Below are positions 1-6,167 of a stretch of DNA of 6,331 nucleotides, piece by piece (the first letter of the stretch is position 1; every line of letters starts with the position of its first letter). Origin of the DNA: an uncultured Oscillibacter sp. (GTDB taxonomy: Bacteria > Bacillota > Clostridia > Oscillospirales > Oscillospiraceae); the NCBI GenBank assembly GCA_902490355.1, contig CABUDN010000142.1, positions 1 to 6,331 on the forward strand, read 5' to 3'. The position numbers and the translations under genes are program-made. The notes beneath the pieces were generated by a model, which searched no databases, was not told where the DNA came from, and saw only the letters and a list, made by a program, of their open reading frames with translations.

Positions 1-46
1 AGATAAAGGAATGTGACTGGAGTTCAGACGTGTGCTCTTCCGATCT
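1..46. other. Illumina TruSeq adapter remnant (artefact)
   Basis: Bases 13-46 match, from memory, the full 34-base reverse complement of the TruSeq read-2/index adapter (it begins GTGACTGGAG and ends CTTCCGATCT). Bases 1-4 (AGAT) fit the end of the P7 oligo, and 5-12 (AAAGGAAT) sit exactly where the index belongs. The reverse complement ATTCCTTT agrees with my recollection of TruSeq index 27. The order P7 tail, index, adapter, insert is what an untrimmed read-through at a contig start produces, so genomic sequence begins at base 47. Nothing here should be annotated as biology. Confidence 0.95.
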
Positions 47-47
47 G

Positions 48-161
48 GCCAAGAATACTGGGACCACTCCTGCGGGAGTCAAGGCCATACGGACAGCCGG
101 GTCCACTGCCGATTGGCGGGTTACCGCCTTATTGATTGAGTTAAAAGCTCAAATTTTATAA
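48..161 (+). CDS. Possible 3' end of an unrecognised upstream gene (5' part missing)
   Basis: Read from base 48, this frame is open for 37 codons and ends at TAA 159-161. The translation looks protein-like: it runs AKNTGTTPAGVK, then AIRTAGSTADWR, then VTALLIELKAQIL. The C-terminal part has the alternating hydrophobic pattern of a helix. I do not recognise the family. The 5' part is lost at the adapter junction, so neither start nor length can be judged. A second frame (from base 47) is also open to TGA 137-139 but is rich in Cys, His and Ser and looks less like a protein. No good terminator follows; the only nearby hairpin (165-169 with 175-179) is short and lacks a T-run. Confidence 0.3.
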   Translation, partial: AKNTGTTPAGVKAIRTAGSTADWRVTALLIELKAQIL

Positions 162-180
162 GTTGGTTACTTTATAACCG

Positions 181-197
181 AAATGCGCATTTGCGCA
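181..197. repeat. 12-bp perfect palindrome with a third TGCGCA half-site
   Basis: Bases 181-192 (AAATGCGCATTT) are a perfect 12-bp palindrome, and its core TGCGCA recurs at 192-197. It lies in the AT-rich gap between the possible upstream gene and the speA leader, close to the likely promoter. That is a reasonable place for a dimeric repressor operator. I cannot assign it to a regulator, and it does not resemble the ArgR box I know. It could also be chance. Confidence 0.3.
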
Positions 198-200
198 GAC

Positions 201-249
201 TTGTGAAACGGTCAATAAAAGAGTAGTAAAAGTATCTTGTTGCTATATA
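201..249 (+). promoter_or_regulatory. Probable operon promoter region (exact boxes uncertain)
   Basis: This AT-rich stretch is the only plausible housekeeping promoter zone before speA. One reading is a -35 TTGTGA at 201-206 and a weak -10 TAGTAA at 224-229, with a 17-base spacer. Another is an extended -10 at 241-249 (TG, one base, TATATA) with no matching -35. Neither is close to consensus. The first would put the whole 250-402 fold in the transcript; the second would start transcription inside it. Confidence 0.3.
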
Positions 250-402
250 GACTCTCAGTACCAAATAAAAGGTTCGGGATCATGGACTGCAAAGGCAAGG
301 GGGATGTCCCTGCCGCATGCAGAAGGATCGGAGTCCCGGCGTCAATTGCGTACGTATTATTGATTCAAACACAAGCTGCCAAACGGCGGCTTGTGTTTTT
401 TT
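250..402 (+). promoter_or_regulatory. Structured speA leader, candidate transcription attenuator or riboswitch
   Basis: The leader can fold compactly before its terminator. Pairings visible by eye are GACTC 250-254 with GAGTC 331-335, or alternatively CGGGAT 275-280 with GTCCCG 333-338. Inside these are CTGC 287-290 with GCAG 319-322, and GGCA 294-297 plus GGG 299-301 with CCC 308-310 plus TGCC 311-314. A further stem is GTCAAT 341-346 with ATTGAT 359-364. The fold ends in the terminator at 367-402. GCCGC 312-316 could pair with GCGGC 386-390 in the terminator's 3' arm, giving a weak antiterminator. ACTCTCAG at 251-258 recalls part of a glycine riboswitch, but the rest of that aptamer is absent. 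I could not match any known riboswitch class. Structure plus position suggests feedback control of polyamine synthesis, but the ligand is unknown. Confidence 0.45.
367..402 (+). terminator. Strong intrinsic terminator immediately upstream of speA
   Basis: Bases 367-380 pair with 385-398 around the tetraloop AAAC, giving a 14-bp stem with a single G-U wobble. The core is ACACAAGCTGCC against GGCGGCTTGTGT. A run of seven T follows from 396 to 402. This is a textbook rho-independent terminator. It lies only 17 bases before the speA GTG and just upstream of its ribosome binding site, so it must be read through for the operon to be expressed. This is typical of an attenuator. It could partly be the terminator of an upstream gene, but the possible upstream frame ends more than 200 bases earlier. 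Confidence 0.85.
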
Positions 403-407
403 GTCGT

Positions 408-413
408 GAGGTG
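408..413 (+). promoter_or_regulatory. Ribosome binding site that fixes the speA start at GTG 420
   Basis: GAGGTG at 408-413 lies six bases before GTG 420, an ideal Shine-Dalgarno spacing. It overlaps or touches the other in-frame candidates GTG 411 and ATG 414, which it therefore cannot serve. Starts at TTG 237 or ATG 282 would translate through the terminator hairpin and add sequence unlike the family's N-terminus. Confidence 0.7.
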
Positions 414-419
414 ATGGCA

Positions 420-1889
420 GTGAAAAATGAGCGAATCCTGGACCAGAGCAGAGCGCCGATCTATGAGGCGCTTCAGACCTTCCGCCAGATGCGGGTGGTG
501 CCCTTTGACGTTCCCGGCCACAAGCGGGGGCGGGGCAATCCGGAGCTGACTGCGTTTTTGGGTGAGCAATGCGTCAGCATCGATGTCAACAGCATGAAGC
601 CCCTGGACAATCTTTGTCATCCGATTTCGGTGATCCGGCAGGCGGAAGAGCTGGCGGCCGACGCCTTCGGCGCGGCCCACGCGTTTTTGATGGTGGGAGG
701 CACCACCAGTTCCGTGCAGAGCATGGTGCTGTCCACCTGCAAACGGGGCGACAAGATCATCATGCCCCGCAACGTGCACCGCAGCGTGATCAACGCCCTG
801 GTGCTCTGCGGCGCCATTCCGGTGTACGTCAATCCGGAGGTGGACCACCGGCTGGGCATCTCCCTGGGCATGAAGCGGGAGCAGGTGGCCAAGGCTATCC
901 GGGAACATCCCGATGCCGTGGCGGTGCTGGTGAACAACCCCACCTACTACGGGATCTGCAGTGACCTGCGGGCCATCGTGAAAATGGCCCACGACGCCGG
1001 CATGTACTGTCTGGCTGACGAGGCCCACGGCACGCACTTCTACTTCGGGGAGAACATGCCGGTTTCCGCCATGGCGGCGGGAGCGGACATGGCATCGGTG
1101 TCCATGCACAAAAGCGGCGGAAGCCTGACGCAGTCCAGCTTGCTGCTCATCGGCCCCAACATTCACGAGGGCCATGTGCGCAAAATCATCAACCTCACCC
1201 AGACCACTTCCGGCAGCTACCTGCTCATGTCCAGTCTGGATATCAGCCGCCGCAACCTGGCTCTGCGGGGCAAGGAGGTGTTCCGCCAGGTCGTCGCCAT
1301 GGCGGAGTATGCCCGGGAGGAGATCAACGCCGTGGGCGGCTACTACGCCTTCGGCCGGGAGCTGATCAACGGCGACTCCATCTTCGATTTCGACCCCACC
1401 AAGCTCAGCGTCCATACCCGGGATATCGGTCTGGCGGGCATCGAGGTCTATGACCTGCTGCGGGATGAGTATGATATCCAGATTGAGTTCGGTGATATTG
1501 GCAACATTTTGGCGTATCTGTCCATCGGGGACCGGCCCCAGGAGCTGGAGCGGCTGGTCAGCGCCCTGGCGGAGATCCGCCGGCGCTATCAGACCGACGG
1601 CAGCGGCCTGATGAATCAGGAGTACATCGATCCCGAGGTGGTCACCAGTCCCCAGGAGGCCTTCTATGCCGACAAGCGCAGCGTTCCCCTGGAGGAGAGC
1701 GAGGGGAAGGTGTGCAGCGAGTTCGTCATGTGCTATCCCCCGGGAATTCCCATCCTGGCCCCCGGCGAGCGGATTACCGCGGCGATTCTGGATTATATCC
1801 GCTATGCCAAGGCCAAGGGCTGCTCCATGACCGGCCCTGAGGACCCCGAGATTGAGCGAATCAATATTTTGACCCAGGAGGTGGTTTGA
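420..1889 (+). CDS. speA: Arginine decarboxylase, PLP fold type I (Orn/Lys/Arg decarboxylase family)
   Basis: Predicted cytosolic PLP enzyme of the Bacillus SpeA type, converting arginine to agmatine and CO2. From GTG 420 it has 489 residues, close to the usual length of about 490. Visible landmarks are VPGHKRGRG (31-39), the phosphate-binding GGTTSS (93-98), PRNVHRSV (116-123) and DEAHGTHFYF (200-209), whose Asp200 should contact the pyridine nitrogen. SMHKSGGSLTQSS (228-240) contains Lys231 as the Schiff-base lysine, and TTSGSYLLMSSLD follows at 262-274. The C-terminal domain carries YPPGIP (439-444). The family includes lysine and ornithine decarboxylases that sequence alone separates poorly; the agmatinase two genes downstream argues for arginine. 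It is the first gene of the operon, sits behind a terminator and attenuator-like leader, and its TGA overlaps the speE ATG. An annotation starting at 237 or 282 would be too long. Confidence 0.9.
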   Translation: MKNERILDQSRAPIYEALQTFRQMRVVPFDVPGHKRGRGNPELTAFLGEQCVSIDVNSMKPLDNLCHPISVIRQAEELAADAFGAAHAFLMVGGTTSSVQSMVLSTCKRGDKIIMPRNVHRSVINALVLCGAIPVYVNPEVDHRLGISLGMKREQVAKAIREHPDAVAVLVNNPTYYGICSDLRAIVKMAHDAGMYCLADEAHGTHFYFGENMPVSAMAAGADMASVSMHKSGGSLTQSSLLLIGPNIHEGHVRKIINLTQTTSGSYLLMSSLDISRRNLALRGKEVFRQVVAMAEYAREEINAVGGYYAFGRELINGDSIFDFDPTKLSVHTRDIGLAGIEVYDLLRDEYDIQIEFGDIGNILAYLSIGDRPQELERLVSALAEIRRRYQTDGSGLMNQEYIDPEVVTSPQEAFYADKRSVPLEESEGKVCSEFVMCYPPGIPILAPGERITAAILDYIRYAKAKGCSMTGPEDPEIERINILTQEVV

Positions 1890-2743
1890 TGGAGCTGTGG
1901 TTCAGTGAATTCCATACGCCGGACGTCAAGCACAGCCTGCGGGTCAACCGGCATCTCTACTCCCAGAAAAGCAATTACCAGCAGATCGATATTTACGATA
2001 CCCCGGAATTCGGTAAGGTGCTGACCCTGGACGGCAATGTGATGCTCACCGAGCGGGATGAGTTCATTTACGACGAGATGATTACGCATGTGCCCATGGC
2101 GGTCCACCCCAATGTGCAGGATGTGCTGGTCATCGGCGCGGGAGACGGCGGCGTCGTCAAGGAGCTGGCCCGGTATGAGTCCATCCGCTCCATCGATCTG
2201 GTGGAGATGGACGAACAGGTGGTGGAGGCCTGCCGGCGCTATCTGCCGGAAAATGCCTGCCGCCTGGACGACCAGCGGGTGCATATCTACTTTGACAACG
2301 CCCTGCGCTTCATCCGGCGGCGGCACGCCCAGTATGATCTGATCATCGTAGACTCCACCGATCCCTTCGGCCCCTCCGAGGGGTACTTCACCCGGGAGTT
2401 TTACGGCATCTGCTACAATGCCCTGCGGGATGACGGCATCATGGTCAACCAGCAGGGAAGCCCCTTCTACCGCCACGATGCCGAGGCCATGCAGCGCTGC
2501 CACAAGCGCATTGTCAGCACGTTCCCCATCAGCCGGGTCTATCAGGCTCATATCCCCACGTATGCCGCGGGCTACTGGCTTTTCGGCTTTGCCAGCAAGA
2601 AATACCATCCCATTGATGATTTTGACCGCAGCAAGTGGCTCAAACTACATCTCAAGACCAAATACTATACGGTGCGTCTTCACACCGGCGCGTTTTTCCT
2701 GCCGGCGTTTTTGGAGGAGATGCTGGAGGAGGTAGAGAAATGA
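1889..2743 (+). CDS. speE: Spermidine synthase-type aminopropyltransferase
   Basis: Predicted cytosolic enzyme that transfers the aminopropyl group of decarboxylated S-adenosylmethionine to putrescine, giving spermidine. The 284 residues match the family's usual length and can be followed against Bacillus SpeE along the whole chain. An N-terminal beta domain has the LDGNVMLTERDEF block (48-60). The Rossmann fold follows with GAGDGG (83-88) and the acidic residues of VEMD (105-108). VDSTDPFGPSEGY (154-166) holds the catalytic aspartates, and IPTYAAGYW (222-230) and TKYY (257-260) lie downstream. The start is ATG 1889, overlapping the speA stop, with AGGAGGTGG at 1877-1885. Oddities: the usual YHEM or YQEM is YDEM (61-64), and the usual segment around 188-194 reads NQQGSPF. 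No speD is in the window, so the donor must come from elsewhere. Agmatine is an alternative acceptor. Confidence 0.9.
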   Translation: MELWFSEFHTPDVKHSLRVNRHLYSQKSNYQQIDIYDTPEFGKVLTLDGNVMLTERDEFIYDEMITHVPMAVHPNVQDVLVIGAGDGGVVKELARYESIRSIDLVEMDEQVVEACRRYLPENACRLDDQRVHIYFDNALRFIRRRHAQYDLIIVDSTDPFGPSEGYFTREFYGICYNALRDDGIMVNQQGSPFYRHDAEAMQRCHKRIVSTFPISRVYQAHIPTYAAGYWLFGFASKKYHPIDDFDRSKWLKLHLKTKYYTVRLHTGAFFLPAFLEEMLEEVEK

Positions 2744-3594
2744 ACCCCAATGTGGAAACATTCATCGGCTGCGAGAGCAGTTACGAGGAAGCGGAGATTG
2801 TCCTCTTCGGTGCACCCTTTGACTCCACCACCAGCTTTCGCCCCGGCGCCCGGTTCGGCTCCGCCGCCATGCGCCACGAGAGCTTCGGCCTGGAGACGTA
2901 CAGTCCCTATCAGGATAAGGACCTGACCGACTGCGCCGTGTTTGACAGCGGCGATCTGGAGCTTTGCTTCGGCAGCGCCGAGACGGCTCTGGCGGACATC
3001 GAGGCCCGGGCGGAGGAGATCCTCACAGACGGCAAATTGCCCCTGCTCATCGGCGGAGAGCATCTGGTGACCCTGGGCAGCGTGCGGGCGGCTTGCAGGC
3101 GCTATCCCGACCTGCATATCCTCCACTTCGACGCCCACGCGGACCTGCGGGACGACTATCTGGGCGCCCGGCTCAGCCATGCCTGTGTGATCCGCCGCTG
3201 CCACGATCTGTTGGGAGACGGCCGCATCCACCAGTTCTGTATCCGCAGCGGTGAGCGGGAGGAGTTCCGCTTTGCCAAGGACCACACCGATCTGCACCCG
3301 TTTTCCTTTGACGGGCTGGAGCAGGTGGTGCGGGAGCTGGAGGAAAGCCGGGCGCCGGTCTATTTCACCATCGATCTGGATTGTCTGGATCCTGCCGCGT
3401 TCCCCGGAACCGGAACGCCGGAGGCCGGCGGCGTGACCTTCCCGCAGCTGCTGGAGGCCATTCGGCTGGTCAGCCGGACCCGTGTGGTGGCGGCGGATGT
3501 CAATGAGCTCGCTCCCATGCTGGACCCCAGCGGCGTATCCACGGCTGCGGCCTGCAAGGTGCTGCGGGAGCTGCTGCTGGCGCTTTCCAAATAA
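2740..3594 (+). CDS. speB: Agmatinase (ureohydrolase/arginase family)
   Basis: Predicted binuclear Mn enzyme hydrolysing agmatine to putrescine and urea. It has 284 residues, typical for the family. The metal ligands are all present: His108 in GGEH (105-108), Asp131, His133 and Asp135 in HFDAHADLRD (129-138), and Asp212 and Asp214 in TIDLDCLDP (210-218). SHACVIRR (146-153) and GTGTPEAGG (223-231) match agmatinase and substrate-loop positions, and the DLRD after the metal motif is typical of agmatinases rather than arginases. The start ATG 2740 overlaps the speE stop (ATGA), with GGAGG at 2728-2732 inside the speE 3' end, so translation is probably coupled. An upstream in-frame start at 2635 would lie deep in speE and lacks support. 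With SpeA it completes arginine to putrescine. An aminopropylagmatine ureohydrolase role is possible given the adjacent speE. Confidence 0.92.
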   Translation: MNPNVETFIGCESSYEEAEIVLFGAPFDSTTSFRPGARFGSAAMRHESFGLETYSPYQDKDLTDCAVFDSGDLELCFGSAETALADIEARAEEILTDGKLPLLIGGEHLVTLGSVRAACRRYPDLHILHFDAHADLRDDYLGARLSHACVIRRCHDLLGDGRIHQFCIRSGEREEFRFAKDHTDLHPFSFDGLEQVVRELEESRAPVYFTIDLDCLDPAAFPGTGTPEAGGVTFPQLLEAIRLVSRTRVVAADVNELAPMLDPSGVSTAAACKVLRELLLALSK

Positions 3595-3607
3595 GAAACT
3601 ACCACAG

Positions 3608-3638
3608 CCCGCTCCCGGCGGGGCGGGGAATGATCATT
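3608..3638 (+). other. Intercistronic GC-rich hairpin plus palindrome between speB and CASDH
   Basis: The only real gap inside the operon (3595-3662, 68 bases) holds an 8-bp hairpin. CCCGCTCC at 3608-3615 pairs with GGGGCGGG at 3620-3627, with one G-U wobble and loop CGGC. The palindrome AATGATCATT follows at 3629-3638. No T-run follows, so full termination is unlikely. A role in mRNA stability, processing or partial attenuation is possible. The hairpin ends 20 bases before the ribosome binding site of the next gene. Confidence 0.45.
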
Positions 3639-3662
3639 TGAGAAGAAAAAGGAGAATGGATT

Positions 3663-4922
3663 ATGAGCAAAGTTTTAGTCATCGGATGCGGCGGTGTGGC
3701 CTCCGTGGCCATCCGCAAGTGCTGCCAGGTCAGCGAGGTTTTTACGGAGCTGTGCATCGCCAGCCGGACCAAGTCCAAGTGCGACCAGCTGGCCGCCGAT
3801 CTGGCCGGTAAAACCGCCACCAAGATCACCACTGCCCAGGTGGATGCCGACAAGGTGGAGGAGGTCATCGCCCTCATCAAGAGCTACCAGCCGGACCTGG
3901 TGATGAACATCGCCCTGCCGTATCAGGACCTGACCATCATGGATGCCTGCCTGGCGTGCGGCGTCAACTATATGGATACCGCCAACTACGAGCCCGAGGA
4001 CATCGAGGAACCGGAGTGGAAGGCCGCCTATGAAAAGCGCTGCAAGGAAAAGGGCTTTTCCGCGTACTTTGACTACACCTGGCAGTGGGCGTACCGGGAG
4101 AAGTTTGAAAAGGCCGGCCTCACCGCCCTGCTGGGCTGCGGATTCGATCCCGGCGTGACCCAGGCCTACTGCGCCTATGCCAAAAAGCACGAGTTCGACA
4201 CCATCGATACCATCGACATTCTGGACTGCAACGGCGGCGACCACGGCTATCCCTTTGCCACCAACTTCAATCCCGAGGTGAACCTGCGGGAGGTCTCCGC
4301 ACCCGGCTCCTACTGGGAAAACGGCCACTGGGTGGAGATCCCGCCCATGAGCATCAAGCGGGAGTATGACTTTGACCAGGTGGGCCAGAAGGACATGTAC
4401 CTGCTGCACCACGAGGAGATTGAGTCCCTGGCGGAAAACATCCCCGAGGTCAAGCGCATCCGCTTCTTCATGACCTTCGGCCAGAGCTATCTCACCCACA
4501 TGAAGTGTCTGGAGAACGTGGGCATGCTTTCCACCACGCCTGTGGAATTTGAGGGCCAGCAGATTGTGCCCATCAAGTTCCTCAAGGCCCTGCTGCCCGA
4601 TCCGGCCAGCCTGGGCCCCCGCACCCACGGCAAGACCAACATCGGCTGCATCTTCACCGGCAAGAAGGATGGCAAGGACAAGACCTACTATATTTATAAT
4701 GTCTGTGACCACCAGGAGTGCTACAAGGAGGTGGCCAGCCAGGCCATCAGCTATACCACCGGTGTGCCTGCCATGTGCGGCGCGCTGATGCTGCTGACCG
4801 GCAAGTGGACGACCAAGGGCGTGCACACCGTGGAGGAGTTTGATCCCGATCCCTTCCTGGATGCGCTGGACCGCTACGGTCTGCCCCGCAGCGAAAGCCA
4901 CAACCCGGTGCTGGTGGACTGA
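3663..4922 (+). CDS. Carboxynorspermidine/carboxyspermidine synthase (CASDH, saccharopine dehydrogenase family)
   Basis: Predicted cytosolic NADPH-dependent enzyme that reductively condenses aspartate-beta-semialdehyde with putrescine to carboxyspermidine, or with 1,3-diaminopropane to carboxynorspermidine. The 419 residues fit the family. An N-terminal Rossmann motif VLVIGCGGVASVAIRKC (4-20) is followed by NIALPYQDL (82-90), VNYMDTANYEP (101-111), GCGFDPGVTQAY (158-169) and NGGDHGYPFATNFNPE (190-205). The C-terminal part has GVPAMCGALMLLTGKW (367-382) and EEFDPDPFL (391-399). These distinguish it from lysine-pathway saccharopine dehydrogenases, and the adjacent nspC confirms the assignment. 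Start ATG 3663 has GGAG at 3651-3654, eight bases upstream. Its TGA overlaps the nspC ATG. Because SpeA and SpeB make putrescine next door, carboxyspermidine is the likely main product; this is inference. Confidence 0.9.
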   Translation: MSKVLVIGCGGVASVAIRKCCQVSEVFTELCIASRTKSKCDQLAADLAGKTATKITTAQVDADKVEEVIALIKSYQPDLVMNIALPYQDLTIMDACLACGVNYMDTANYEPEDIEEPEWKAAYEKRCKEKGFSAYFDYTWQWAYREKFEKAGLTALLGCGFDPGVTQAYCAYAKKHEFDTIDTIDILDCNGGDHGYPFATNFNPEVNLREVSAPGSYWENGHWVEIPPMSIKREYDFDQVGQKDMYLLHHEEIESLAENIPEVKRIRFFMTFGQSYLTHMKCLENVGMLSTTPVEFEGQQIVPIKFLKALLPDPASLGPRTHGKTNIGCIFTGKKDGKDKTYYIYNVCDHQECYKEVASQAISYTTGVPAMCGALMLLTGKWTTKGVHTVEEFDPDPFLDALDRYGLPRSESHNPVLVD

Positions 4923-6130
4923 TGGCGCACCTGACCACCAACGATCCGCCTTTTGCGGGACTGGCGGGCCGGGATCCGGAGAAGTTATTCCGTGCCATCC
5001 CCACGCCCTGCTATGTCATGGACGAGGCGCGCCTGCGCGCCAACGTACAATGCCTTGGCGCCCTGGCCCGGCGCACCGGCTGCCGGGTGCTGCTGGCCCA
5101 GAAGGCGTTTTCCAATTATGATTTTTATCCCCTCCTGGCGGAGGAGCTGGCGGGCACGGAGGCCAGCGGCCTCTACGAGGCCCGGCTGGGCCGGGAGCGG
5201 ATGGCCGGCCGGGAAGTGCACGTATTCTGCGGGGCCTACCGGGAAGATGAATTTGATGAACTGCTGGCGTATGCCGACCACATTGTGTTCAACTCCATTC
5301 ACCAGCTGAAAAAATTCGGCCCCAAGGGGAAAAAGTGTGGAAAAAGTCTGGGCCTTCGCATCAATCCGGAGTGCTCTACCCAGGAAGGACACGCCATCTA
5401 TGATCCCTGCGCCCCCGGCAGCCGCATGGGGGTGACCCGTGCGGTGTGGGACCGGGAGATGGATGAAGAGACCTTGTCCCTGCTGGAAGGGCTTCATTTC
5501 CATACCCTCTGTGAACAAAACGCGGATGCCCTCCGGACGACTCTGGATGCGGTGGAAGCACGGTTCGGCGATGTCCTGCCCCGGATGCAATGGCTGAACA
5601 TGGGCGGCGGCCACCACATCACCCGGCCGGATTATGATCTGCCCCTGCTGGAGACGTGCATCCGGCGCGCACAGCAGCAGTGGGGCGTGACGGTCTATCT
5701 GGAGCCTGGGGAAGCGGTGGCGCTGAACGCGGGGTATCTGGTCAGCCGGGTGCTGGATATTGTGGAAAACGGCGGAACGCAGATCGCCATTCTGGATGCC
5801 AGTGCTGCCTGTCATATGCCCGATGTGCTGGAAATGCCGTATCAGCCGCCGGTATACCAAGCCAGTGTGGAAAACGAAGCGGGGGTCCGCTGCCGTCTGG
5901 CAGGCCCCACCTGTCTGGCCGGGGACGTGATTGGAGACTACACATTTGCCCGGCCCCTGCAGGAGGGCGATCTGGTGCTCTTCGGTGACATGGCGATCTA
6001 TACCACCTGCAAGAACAATACGTTTAACGGCATGCCGCTGCCCAACATCTGGAAGCTGGACAGCGAAGGCGGCCTGACCCGCCTGACGGACTTTGGCTAC
6101 GAGACGTTTTGCTCCCGCCTGGGCCGCTGA
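4922..6130 (+). CDS. nspC: Carboxynorspermidine/carboxyspermidine decarboxylase, PLP fold type III
   Basis: Predicted cytosolic alanine-racemase-fold PLP enzyme that decarboxylates carboxyspermidine to spermidine (or carboxynorspermidine to norspermidine). It has 402 residues. PTPCYVMDEARL (27-38) starts the barrel, and AQKAFSNYDFYPLL (59-72) carries Lys61 as the Schiff-base lysine. LHFHTLCEQN (191-200) and LNMGGGHHIT (225-234) supply phosphate and ring contacts, and EPGEAV (261-266) follows. The C-terminal sheet has ILDASAACHMPD (290-301), AGPTCLAGDVIGDY (327-340) with the active-site-type Cys331, and GDMAIYTTCKNNTFNG (355-370). These blocks separate NspC from LysA and SpeC. ATG 4922 overlaps the CASDH stop and has only a weak GGTGG upstream, so coupled translation is likely. 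About 25 residues precede the conserved barrel start. It is the last gene of the operon. Confidence 0.93.
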   Translation: MAHLTTNDPPFAGLAGRDPEKLFRAIPTPCYVMDEARLRANVQCLGALARRTGCRVLLAQKAFSNYDFYPLLAEELAGTEASGLYEARLGRERMAGREVHVFCGAYREDEFDELLAYADHIVFNSIHQLKKFGPKGKKCGKSLGLRINPECSTQEGHAIYDPCAPGSRMGVTRAVWDREMDEETLSLLEGLHFHTLCEQNADALRTTLDAVEARFGDVLPRMQWLNMGGGHHITRPDYDLPLLETCIRRAQQQWGVTVYLEPGEAVALNAGYLVSRVLDIVENGGTQIAILDASAACHMPDVLEMPYQPPVYQASVENEAGVRCRLAGPTCLAGDVIGDYTFARPLQEGDLVLFGDMAIYTTCKNNTFNGMPLPNIWKLDSEGGLTRLTDFGYETFCSRLGR

Positions 6131-6167
6131 ATACGCATGCAAAGGCGCACGGCTGTATCGCGCGCTG

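Noticed and set aside
60..104. Small three-way-junction fold (61-65 with 100-104, 66-70 with 75-79, 83-85 with 96-98) as an RNA gene
   Set aside because: The stems are short, they match no RNA family I know, and the stretch is better explained as the end of a coding frame next to the adapter junction.
108..128. T-box-like GGGTTACCGCC
   Set aside because: It lacks the full AGGGTGGTACCGCG antiterminator core and a Stem I, and it lies in a frame that reads as coding.
251..275. Possible glycine riboswitch from ACTCTCAG followed by an A-rich stretch and GG
   Set aside because: Only the 3' strand motif is similar; the conserved upstream core and matching P1 partner of the glycine aptamer are absent.
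357..1415. Long minus-strand open frame opposite speA (352 codons), and similar ones opposite CASDH (3675-4901) and nspC (4985-6307)
   Set aside because: They are antisense shadows of GC-rich genes with strong codon-position bias. Their translations are low-complexity, rich in His, Gly, Ala and Arg, and show no domain.
237..1889. speA starting at TTG 237, ATG 282 or ATG 414
   Set aside because: The first two read through the terminator hairpin and add non-family sequence; ATG 414 directly abuts the Shine-Dalgarno that suits GTG 420.
2635..2740. speB extended upstream to 2635
   Set aside because: The extension lies inside the speE 3' coding region in another frame; ATG 2740 has a good ribosome binding site and gives a normal agmatinase length.
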